Shown: positions 14,501-26,500 of the stretch, piece by piece
How the letters are laid out: each line of letters begins with the position of its first letter
How positions within the stretch are numbered: position 1 is the first letter of the stretch
NCBI GenBank assembly: GCA_947396885.1
Contig: OX377206.1
Span: 10,966,778 to 11,030,777 of the forward strand
Direction: 5' to 3'
DNA length: 64,000 bases
Source of the DNA: Heligmosomoides polygyrus polygyrus
Taxonomy: Eukaryota > Nematoda > Chromadorea > Rhabditida > Heligmosomidae
Translations under genes and position numbers: made by a program
Notes under the pieces: generated by a model
Seen by the model: only the letters and a program-made list of their open reading frames with translations
What the model was told of the DNA's origin: nothing
The model's database searches: none

Positions 14501-17500
14501 GCTGCCCACTGACTGATTTCAAAGTGCACATAAGCCGGGTGGGGAGCGGACAGTTTTTGACGATTCCACTGGAGAATCATTAAAACATGGTCTTTATCAA
14601 AGGGTCGGAGACAGGTCATGTGAGTGCTTACTGCATCACGCCTACTGCCATATTTGGCTTAGGTCACGGAATTGGTGTACTCTTATCATAGAGATAATGT
14701 AGGAAAGAAGTTCAATAATTGTTATCTTGCACAGCTAATGACATTAAAAAGAGATTGCGACCGATGTTCAGCAGAATATGTACGTCAGATGTGCGCAGGA
14801 AATACTCACGCCTACTGGATGTGGGTGGTAGTTGACGACATCGGCCTCGTCACTGGTCGTCACCGAACACGCATCCAACGATCGATGACGTCTGAATTTG
14901 GAAATTGGAATTCTCCGATGACGATTCAGATCAAAGGTGTGCGTTCTCGTTAAATCGATGAACTTCGTAGAAAAAGTATAGAAAAACGTAGTATCGCTTC
15001 AATCGAAAAACATCAGTGGAACCGTTTTATATACCCCTTTACTGGCCCCCTTACCGTGTGTTACTGTTGCTGTGCACGACGTTCAGAAACGCCAGCAGTT
15101 TCCATTGTGACACCTTTCGCTTGTCCTGTTCTGTTGCATCATACCCTGTTGAACGGAAAATCTGTCCCGCGCGCGATACGGTGAAGCATGGACACATTAC
15201 CCAAACATCGTCGACAGACCAACTCATTTATGTATATATAGGTGGTGATTATTTCAACAGCCTTTCAGACTGATTCCCATACTATTGTGTAAGGGGTCGT
15301 TTAGTGTGGGCGCGACGCGCGACGCGACGCATGTGTAGTGGCCAAATTGATCGAGCGACGCGATTGATCGATTCGGCAACTACACATGGCATCGCGTCGT
15401 GCGCCGCGCACACACTAAACGACCCCTAATGTAATAATGCTGAAAAACTCCAAAAAATAGGAAAGGCTGTTAAAAATATAATAATTTTTAATAATCTAAT
15501 TTGAAAGCTGTTCAGTTTGATTTCGAAAGTTATCAAAATTCAAAAAGTTTCAAAGTTTCACTTGAAAGTGCCAATCTTTTATGAAGGTGGCATATAAAAC
15601 GGTTCCACTAATATTTTTCGATTGAAGCAATACTAAACTGCTATCTATATATTTTTTAACAAAACTTTACAATTTAAAGGAAACGCAACCCCCGATTCAG
15701 ATAAACACCATCTTGAAAGGAACTAACCTATTTCTCGTCGGAGACGTCATGTATTTTTGTCCAGGTGGCATCTGGCAATACATCTGAAGCAGTTGCATTT
15801 ACTGTTGACTAGGGTTCAGTAATGCAGCGAGCGCGCGCTCTGCACGTGCGTGTTTACTGATCGATATCGATCAAATGTGTACGGCGTCGGATGCAACATA
15901 GGAGTGCGTCTTTTATTCTTTTACATTGCTCCCACTTGCGCGCTTCATGCGACTTTGCAGCATCACTGACCTGCGGTAAGTAGTTTTTGTAAAACTTAAA
16001 ATTTGCTAACATCTAGGACCTGATGCGTACTTTATCGGCATTAGGCCGTTCACCACTTCGGAACCTTCATCATAGGTTTTCTCTGCGATCCATCCAATAA
16101 AGGGTCGTTTTGTGTGCGCGCGACGCGCGACCCAATGCAAGTGTAGCGTGTGTAGTGGCCAAATTGATCTAGCGACGCGATTGATCGATTCAGCCAGTAC
16201 ACACGGCATCGCGTCGAGCGCCGCGCGCACACTAAACAACCCTAAAGTCATTATTTCGTGCTCCGCGGTACTTCTGCCCTCAGGTTGCTCCTGCGCAACC
16301 GTTCTCATGCTCAACAGCTTGCGTTTTCGAATTTCCTGGTCCCAAGCCCTGGCCACTTCTTTGTTTCCACTATCGGCCCCTACTGGTCTCTTCTTGCTGG
16401 TTCCCCGTCCTGGTCCCTCCTCCAGGATGTTCCTTTCCTTCCTAGTCGCTCTCCTGGTCCACCCTAGAGGTCCCCCTTACAGCCTTTCTCCACCACCCCT
16501 TAGTGGTCTTTCCAGGCTCACGGCAGACGTCGGTGACACATATTCGAAATCAGGACACGTTGTGCGACGAAGGCAACCCGTCTTCTGGATCCAGAAGCTC
16601 AGAAGCGCGCGCGGTTGCCGCAGTGTGGAGCATGAAGAGGCTGCGCAGATGGCGGATTCCTTGTTCTCCGTATGAATTCACTTACGGTACGCTTCTTACT
16701 GGTTCCCCGTCCTTATCCCGCCCCAACGCGCTTCTTCCTGGTCGCTCCCTCACGCCCCCACCCCGTTGCTTCGTAGTCCTCCTTACTTCTCTACAACAAT
16801 CATGTGCACATGCCGCGTAGGTGAGCAGCATTGGTAGGTGGGAGCGCGCCAGCCAACGATAATCAAGCAGAGCACAAACCGAACACATGTCAGCCCATCA
16901 GTGTAGCAACTGTACATGCTCTCTCTGAATGGCATACCCATTCAATGCGGTGTGATTGGTCTAGGCGCTCCCACCTACTAATGCTGCTCACCTACGCGAC
17001 ATATACCCAATCATTTTGCCCTCCCACGCTCATGGCACGACGACGGCGAGCGAACGCCCATTGAGCGACATCGGTGTCACATCTTCTAAACCCTGTCTCC
17101 CTTATTGATCCTCCTTACTGCCCCCTCCTCCCACATTGGCTCATTGGTAACTCCCTTCTGGTCCCTCCTTATTGCCGAAACCTTTCTTGGTGCCACCTCC
17201 TGGCCTGCATCATTCCCTACCGACCGCCCATCCCGATGTCACTTGCAGGTCGCTCTTTCCTGATCGCTGTCTGTTCTCCACCCTCGAAATCCCCCTTCTA
17301 CTTGTATGCCTTTAGTGGTCCCCTCATGCTCCTGGTTTTCGGCACCGCTTCTGGATTTGAACGCTCAGAAAAGAGCGCAGGTGCCGTTGTGTTAAGCAGT
17401 AAAAAGCTGCGCTTCCCCTACTGCAGCAACATCCCACGTTCAATGACAAATTCTGTCCGCGCTGTAAATGATGAGGCGTATCTCGCTCAGGTTAAGGCCC

Positions 17501-20500
17501 CCACAGACTTCTGCGGCCAGCGGCGGGCGGCGGACGGCGAAATCGATGAGTCACGCCGCTCAACGGCAGCCGCCGGCCGGCCAGCGGCGACGGCGAGGTA
17601 CTGTAGTCTTTCTAGTCGGGACCAACTGGTGACGCGTCCGTTTCCGTTCTGGATCCCCGCCGGCAAAGGGCAGAGCGCAGACAGACTCTCCCGGCATCAT
17701 TTTCGGCGGTGCCGCTCCAGCGGCGCCGCTGGGCTCACCACTGGCGGCGAGCCTTGTGTCCCTGCCCTATGATGAAGGATAAAGCAGCGGCAACGCCGCA
17801 GAAGTCTGGAGAGGCCTTTAGATCACTCCACGGCCTGCACTGCGGATATCTCACTTAGGTTAAATCACTCGATGTACAAACTGTTTTAAATATCAGTGGT
17901 GATTATGACTTCCAGGCCAGATACGGTTTACATTGTATAAATGGAATGAAACAAACATGATTGCTCGCTTCTCGATATTACTTCAAAGCGTCTAATATTT
18001 TATTGACCTCCACTACACTTACAATACCTAACAAAAAACATCTAAATGTTCACTGCCTACTGGACAACTCTGGACCTGTACAGCTCTTTAGTACGATTAA
18101 AAGTCCTACCATATTGGAATTCATCGGTTGAGGCATCATTCCAGGGCTCATCATGACAGGCATCATCTGACCATTGGATGCTTAAATATTGCAATTAGAA
18201 TTTGAATTATCTTGAGAACGCAGTAAACACAACTTACCATTCATCTGCATGGGCATCATGAAGACCATCTGCTGGGGTTCGTACATGTTATTGTTCGGCT
18301 TGAGGGTTTCTTGCGTTCGCGTTGATCGCTGAGAATTAGGTGTGGCGTGAGCTGAGGGCACATACTCTCTCATTGTTCCGACATCTGACGGATACGAGTC
18401 CATAGAATCTTCCTGAAGCGACAAATTCTCCAGCTTCTATAGACAAAACACTAAAGTAAAATAGTAAATAAGTAAAGTAAAACAGAGGGCAACAACTGCG
18501 AAACCTTGGACAGCCAGCGGCGTCACAGAGGGCACTTATTCTCGGACACTGGGTCACCACGGGCCGCACAACCAGTTGCTATTGGGGTGAAAACCTGTTG
18601 CTACGTATATACATATATATATACATATATATACATATGTATTTATATGTAAATACGTAGTATATACCTACTTATATACGTATGCACATATATATGTAGG
18701 TACGAGCTGGATATACGTGGATATATGGCTTCACAAGAATCGGGGGTGCGAAGGCGACTATCCTGCAACACTCTAGCAACAGGAGCCGACCCTTAAACCC
18801 ACCCACAGGAGTGTCAACGGAGTGCAGGTAATCGCACCGGGCCCCCTCACCTGGCCAATCGGCGCAGCCCGCCACTCCCACTGCAACAGGTTTCCACCCC
18901 AACAGCAAGTGGTTGTTCGGCCCGGGTTCAGCGAGTGCCAGAGTTAAATCAAGGTCAACACATTCGGAAAGTTAGTGACCACATTAAGGCCTATGTTATA
19001 CTTCGGCGACGCGTCGCCGACGCTGCGACACGTCACCGACGGTCTGCCACCGACGTCGGCTACGCCAATGTCGCTGGCGACGTCGCCGACGTCGTCGAAG
19101 CGTCTGTGGCGACGTCGGCGACCTCGTCGATAGATTCTGTGGCGACGTCGGCGACGTCAGTAACGCATAACCTCAAGGAAACATTTTCACTCTAAATAGG
19201 ACTATAAATGTGTTTTTTGCCTTTTTGACTACGCAATTGGATCGATATTTCAGGAGAACATACGATCGGAACTACGGAGCACGGAGCAATATGGACCCTG
19301 ATATCTTGAAAAACTTGGCGGAAGGCATGCCAGACAGAATTTTGAACTTGTTTCCAATCACGGCGGACCTATTGCATATTGATTTGTAATAGTTGATTAT
19401 TGATTGCAATAAAATGGAAGTGTTTCTGCGGTGGCCTTATAATTTTGATACAGTGGAGTTTTGAAAATAGTTCTTAAAAAGTTTGTATTCGTGAGAGGTT
19501 TCTGATTCATTTTCAGATATGGTTTTCGACCACGGCATGTTCAGTGGAAGCAGTCCCATACCGCGAAATGTCGTAAAAAGCAAAATGTACAAATTTAGTG
19601 GTGGCTCTGGTTCCATTATTCAACCCAGACAAGCCATTAAGCATTACTAGCCTGGGTGCGGAATGGAACGATGAATAAGCTCGTATGCGCGAGCTATGTA
19701 TATGTATCCTTTTATATCGCGATTTAAACTTACATAGAGATAGTAACCTATCATTTGCCATTTCACAAGTTAAGCCACAAGTCGATAAAATAATAGAGAT
19801 CGATCGATAGGGAATATCGATAAACGTCTTGCCAAATCAAGGACTAACACCATAAGCCAAAAGGTAAAGAGGCTCGTTCTAAAAATGAAAATCTTAGGTA
19901 CATTGTGGGATAGTGGCCAGCACCGTTACGCAGTTTTCCTCAGCCAATCACAGGACGGGCAATGGAAAGGTCCCGGAATTGGCGGTCCCCAAGGAGCTTG
20001 TGTAATCTCACTCGGCATGCACTGCCTACTAGCTCCCTAATGATGCACCAATTTTTGTACATCTTAGGAATAAAAGATTAGATTTTAAGAGACATTGAAA
20101 GAAATAACTAGCCAATGGCCGAAGTAAAATGCAAATCTCACCCTCACTTATTTTCAGAAGGATCGATATCCTAGCTCAGAAGGCAAGGAGATTCCTTCTA
20201 AAGCCAAAAATCGTAGTACTTTCCGGGATAACCGCTAGCGCCGCCGTGGAGTCACGCGCCCTGGTTGGTCAGAGGAGGGTGCACGGCGAGGAAAGAAACT
20301 GAAGAGCATCGGAAGAGCATCTCTAATCGCCCTCCGCGGCGTTGGCCATTATCCCAGGAAGCACCTGTTTTTCTTTATATCTCGCAAATTCTGAGAAATG
20401 AGAGCACATCCGAAACAATATCATCAAATGCTAATATGAGAATACATATCTTAATTTTGGAAACTTCTCCACTCCAATCCATTCCCAAAATGCTAAAAAA

Positions 20501-23500
20501 TTTTGTGTAGCAATTCATGGATGACAACTAATCTATAAATATATATCATCAATAATATCTTTCTTAAATAAATAAATGAAAAATAAATATTTTTCTATAC
20601 GCACGTGTGTATGGTGGTAGTGTGGAACCTGGTCGTGCACAGGTGTCACATAGCGAGGCAGACTTCGGGATCTCGGATGTTGTCGGGGCAGCGATCTCGA
20701 CATCTTCAAAAGGAATTACCATAGATTTTCACGCTCCCAAATATCACCCTCTTTACTCACCATGGCATCTCGGTCGACATAATTGTACTGGTCTGAGTCC
20801 GCTTCGTTGTTCTGATAATTCGTGGAGTTGTTTTGCTGATACAACGGCCTCTGGTAGGTCTAGGAAATCAATATCGTTAAGTTAATTTCAAAATTAAATA
20901 CAAACAAAAGCTGACACTAAGTCAGTAGGAAAAAACCCATGAGCCTACCGTGTCGTAGACTTCCGCAGGGCCATAGGCACCGCCTTTGATCGATGCCGCG
21001 ATTTCATGGGCAGTCATTTCATGGGCAAGTTCATGAGGAGACAGGACCTGAATGGAATCACCCTTATGCCAGAACAAAGAAGCTGATAAGTGCCAAATGG
21101 TCAGCCCCTACCTGGTCGAAAACCTCGTCGAGGAACCGATCCACGTCGCGATTGCTGTTCGGCACAGGCATGTTCCTAATCCGCGACGCGACCGACATTG
21201 TCGAGTGCACACTTGGAACATAGTCGCAACGACTACCGTTCAGCGCTCGTGAGTCGTACTCGCCACCTCGACCCGCGATGCTTGAGTAAGAGCGGCAGGA
21301 CTCGTGCTCAGGACGGCTTGCTGGCTTCAGCGTGTCGTAGTCGCGACTGCGATCGTCGCTGAACGTGTTGCTCTGGCTCTGCGAGCTCGTCTGCCGATGA
21401 TGTGACATCGGTGTGTCTCCTTGATCATCATCCATCCGATGCTGTGCTAAACCAGAAAGCGTTTGTCGCCACGTGAGCTGACAGACGGCGTGACGTGTGA
21501 AAGCCACCGATATCGATCATTCGCGCCAGCTAATCGATATCGGTGCCCAAACCGCCCCGTCACGCGTCAGTTTATGCATAAACTTTGCTCACACACTGAA
21601 GAGTCAGGTAAGTATAGCTCACCTTCATCTCGACGAGGCTGACGAGACTGATGTGAACCCATGTGAGATACGCTTGAGGCTGGCACCATCATTGGGGACT
21701 GCACCATGCCCTGGCTTACCTGTGACGAGAACATCATCGGTTGTGGCGCCATCATAACTGGCACATACTGAACCATCGGCTGAAAACGGACGTTTGAATT
21801 CTGAAGGAAGAGCTCTACGACGATAAATGATAAAGATCGGCGTCAATCAATCCCATGAAGGATGCGCCACGCATTCCACTTCTGCGGGATGTCGCGTAGA
21901 CAACTTACAACATCTTGCGCTAGCCTTGTCTACCCAAAAAAAAGCTAAATAACAAATTAGATAACCCAAAATGATGAAACGCTTGGTTGGGCAGGAAAAA
22001 AAACTGGAACTAAGCGTATACTTGGGGGAAGGGGAGGGAAAGACCGACAACGGCCGCCTCCTCCGATTGCGCTACACTCGCTCCACCATAGTACCAATGA
22101 AAGGCAAGGAATAAAGGCTATCAATAATCAACCCTTTTGTGGATACGCCACGCATCCTACTTCTACGGGCTGTCCCTAGGGAATGGAATGCTGGTTGGTC
22201 TGAGCGGGAAATCCGAACCTAGAACCTGGAGCATCGTACGCCTCCTCCAACTGCACTACCACATGCCCCTTAGCTTAGTACTGCGATCAAGTCATTAGAT
22301 AAGTCCCAAATTAGCGCGTTTAAAAATAAACGAAATTGTCGAAAAAAAAACCTTCTGAACCTACAATATTATTCTGAGTGTAGTACTGGTTCTGTGGCGT
22401 TGCATCATGTCGTTCATTTGAGCGGTCGCGAGATCCATTGAACCTGAATAATCAAGTACTCTTCAAAAAAAAAAACGTTGAATTTATTGTAGACAACTTT
22501 TTTTCTCAAAATGATGTTACGGCATGAAGTCCATTGAGATTTACCTGTGATGCTGTGCCGTCATGGGTTGATACGACGACGAATCGAATTTGGCGGTCTA
22601 AATTGGAAAATTCAACAGAGAAAAACCGAAGGCAATAAAGATTTTGAGTACAGTAAAACAGCAATAGTTTTGGTTTTTTTTTTGGCAAAATCTTATTGTG
22701 CTGACCACACGTATATACGTGGAATAACCTGAAGTTTGCTATCCTTTAACCTTTCCACTGAAAGCGCTGCATGAATTTACAAAATGTACACAGAATGTGC
22801 CATAATCCTTTAGAAGTTCGCAACTTCAATGTTACATGTTGCACATTATGAACCTTCATGGGCGCTTCAAAAAATATTCTCAATTGCCGTTGATACTAGT
22901 CGTTAATGCGTCATACATGGGGGGGGGGGGGGTGGTAATATGCCAGGCAATCATGGCCAATCACAAAGCACCGAACCTGTCAATAACGGCACCGAGTTAC
23001 ATGATCTCTCTATATATTGGATCCCATCGAAAACCTTCGGGCAATTGGATGATTCAGATGATGCTAATTTCGCGAACCCCGGATTTTTGGATGATTCGAA
23101 TAGGGATCTCCGAAAATAATTCATTCGGATCCAATATGTAGCAGCCCCCTCTGGAAAGTACGATACGCACTAAGGGTCTGTTCATACTTCGCGACAGCAG
23201 CGACAAGAGCGACGAGAGCGCAGCGAGAGGAAGTATGAACAGGCGACTGGAGCGACTAGAGCGACAAGGCCGAGTGGCGTTCTACCCCCCGCCCTTTAAA
23301 CAGAGGCGTGGCAAATGTCTGCGTCTCCACTATCTCGTAAGGCAGCCGCTGGACTCTCGAGCAAGCAGAGGGCGTTGGGAGTGGGCGGGCCAGGGGGACG
23401 AGGGGGTAGAATGCTCGACTCCCGAGCGACAAGAGCGACAGGAGCGACAGCGCCGGCGGTAACACTTTTCACACTTTTCCGGGGCGCGCGCTCGGTTTTA

Positions 23501-26500
23501 ATCGATTTGCATGTTTTGCACGTGCGAGAGAGCGACAAGATCGCAGCGCGAGGAAGTATGAACAGGTGACTGGAGCGACTAGAGCGACTAGAGTGACAGG
23601 AGCGACAAGAGCGACAGAAGCGACAACGCCGGCGCTCGAGTATGAATACTTTTCGGCTGCGCGCGCTCGGTTTTAATCGATTTGCATGTTTTGCACGTGC
23701 GAGAGAGCGACAAGAGCACAGCGTGCGTGGGAACGCAGCGCGAGGAAGTATGAACAGGCGACTGAAGCGACAACAGCGACAGAAGCGACAAGAGCGACAG
23801 GAGCGTCAGCGCCGGCGTTCGAGTATGAAAACTTTTCGGCGGCGTGCGCTCGGTTTTAATCGGTATGCATGTTTTGCGCGGGCGGTGAGTCGCTCTTGTC
23901 ACGAAGTATGAACAGGCCTTAATTGGTCTGGTGCATTCCTCCACTCCTCGAATGTAGGCCACATTCACCACTAGTATCTTATTCTTTCACCAGGTTCGAA
24001 ACTTTTTTCGTTGAAGACGTATGCACATAAAAATTTGCCATGAACAAAAGTCACTTACAGAGCCGTTTGGCACAGGATATTTTGGTAGCTCCGGTGGGCC
24101 GTCTTCGGAGCGTTCGCGACGTGAGTGCGTATATGGAACGTATTGAGATCGAGATTGCGCTTCTGAATCGGAATAAGGCAATACTAATATACAATTAATT
24201 ACACCACATCTAACGAAATAAGTAGGTCATAGCAAAAGGAATTTGAAGCAGTTTTTGTAGTTTTTCTTCACAACGTGGTTGTGGAGTGACATAAACTTAA
24301 ATGACTTTTATCTATAAATCAATAATGGTATGTTTGTTAGAAATAACTTCAAAATGAGAGCAAAAACTACATTCTGGATGATAACGATAGGGGTGTGGAT
24401 ATAGTTGATAAACTTTAGCATAAACTTAGTAGGTTTCATTTTATCGGAACTTTCATTTCATCGACACCGTTTAGAGTGAGTGGTAAGTTGTAATTTAAAA
24501 TTCACAGAATTGCACATAAGATATTTTTATAAATAATATTTAAAATAAATAAATAATCAATAATAGAAAAATTTTTAAAAACAATTTCCAAAAATAATAT
24601 AAACAAATTTTTCTATAAACATTTTTTTTTGAAAATAATAACAATTTAAAAATATATAAATTTAATTTAATTTTAATTAAAATATATATATAAAATTTTA
24701 AAAATATATAAATAAATATGTAAATACGGTTATATATAGAGAAATAAAAGAAACGTTCATAAACATCTGTTTCATGTCAATTGTAACGTATTTTACAGTT
24801 TTAAGACCTGTGTTTTAAGAAATGTGTTGTAATATTAAGCTAGGCATTATTAAGTTACCTGTTTTATTTTGTTCTGTTAATTTCGTGTTATAACATAGGT
24901 TGTTAATTTTGTCTTGATTTGTAAAATTTAGTTGTTAGTACATAAGTTTAAACACATAAATAATATGCCACCTAATATTGTACTAACAACTAAATTAATT
25001 AGTTACCTTCTTCACTGATGAGCCTCGGGGTAACTAATTATAAACATGTTTTGTATGAAGGTAGAGGCGAAACAAAACATGTTTAAATTGTTGTTAGACG
25101 TCGATGTTTCGGGTGGTGTTGTTGTCCTTTGTCCAAAATTGTTGTGTCTTTGTATTCTATGTTATTGAAAAGTTATGTAAATAATAATTTTAATTAAAAA
25201 ATAACAATAATATATTAATTATTTTAAGTAATTTAAAGCATAGATTTACACCAAATTCTATTACTAAGTGGTTGCGTCACGCAGGTGGTGTGATATGACC
25301 GCCGCATTAGAAAAAGTGCCAAAGACGGATAAGTACATGTCCCGAAGACGCACCGCAGGGATGCGGGAATGCGCCGTTGGTCCGTGCTCCTACCGTAACC
25401 GCGGCAGCCAATCAGACAACGCTCAGCAGCACAGATAGGGTACATGACTGGCTGCTTCTATTACGGTAGCTTCCACGGCGCGTTCCCGCACCCCCGCGGT
25501 GCACGTTCGCGCATGAACCGACGAGTAAATAACTAATCATGATAAAAAACTGTTTTGTAATTGACAAAAGATTTACGCTAATGAATTTTTTAACGATGTG
25601 GTCTTAAGGACAAATACGACGATGTTCTATACATTTAAAGGAAAGCGTCATTTGACCAGGTCTCAAGCCAATCTGCGCTGTTCCCAGACTCACCTGAGTA
25701 GATCTCTCCATTCATCGCCTTCGGTTTAACTGGCAAGGCATAGCAGTATTCTGGCTCAGATTCCTCCTCACGGCACGGTCCTCTGTACATTTGTGGCGAA
25801 GTACTCGTATTCATATGCGAGTCAAATGATCTATCCCGATGCGAGTCGCTTCGCGACGTCGTACGAGCTGCGTCGGCGGAACGGTCACGGCGAAGCGTCT
25901 CACGACTTTCATTTGCCTGTCGCATTTGCCGTTTTACCACAGGACTTCTGAATTTTGCATCAACAAGGAGGCGTTCACAACAAGGGAAGAACTTCGTGGT
26001 TGTATTTAGGTAGTGCACATCTGTGTACGTTGATGGCGTAGCATGAAGCTATCCGCTAGACCAAGTCTAGAGAGTCGATCGATATCGACCATATAAGCTG
26101 TGGTCGCTCCCATAGATCACAATAGCCATCAGCGCACAGTTGTGCTCCACCCAACTACCGAACAGCTAATAAGGAATTGGCCACTCACATCACTTTAACC
26201 TGTGCCGGAGCAAACTGCACATCGACCTTCTTCTTGTTCACTGGTGGTAGAGTTCGCTCAGTTGGGTAGTTGTAAAAGTAGGACCTAAATTCGTTTTTTT
26301 TAAATACAGTGAGGTGTGGTGTAGCCACCTGCTCAGTTTTCGCACGGATTTAAAACATCAGGTGGTGACTAGACCTACATCGCGGTACGCCGGAGACGAT
26401 ATGTGCTTCCATATCGATTCGTCGCGTTCGTCAATCAATATGAAAGCTTATAACCACGTTATTCCGCGCCAAGAAAGAGCTTGAAAAACGGTCTCTAAAC

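Larger units (their letters stand above)
15915..17910 (-). mobile_element. Helitron-like non-autonomous element, copy 1
   Basis: Read on the minus strand it starts near 17910 with ATCACCACTGATATTTAAAA, CAGTTTGTACATCGAGTGAT, then a CT-rich body, and ends near 15915 with a CTTGCGCGCTTCATGCG remnant. The same order is found at 53.66-55.15 kb on the plus strand. Long ORFs inside are only low-complexity CT-rich sequence. Confidence 0.5.

Noticed and set aside
16112..16675. 187-codon plus-strand ORF
   Set aside because: Starts inside a hairpin MITE and continues in CT-rich repeat; no protein-like pattern conserved in the second copy.
17074..17772. 232-codon plus-strand ORF
   Set aside because: CT-rich low-complexity sequence inside the Helitron-like element and a P4 MITE. 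No domain, and the homologous copy at 54 kb has stops.
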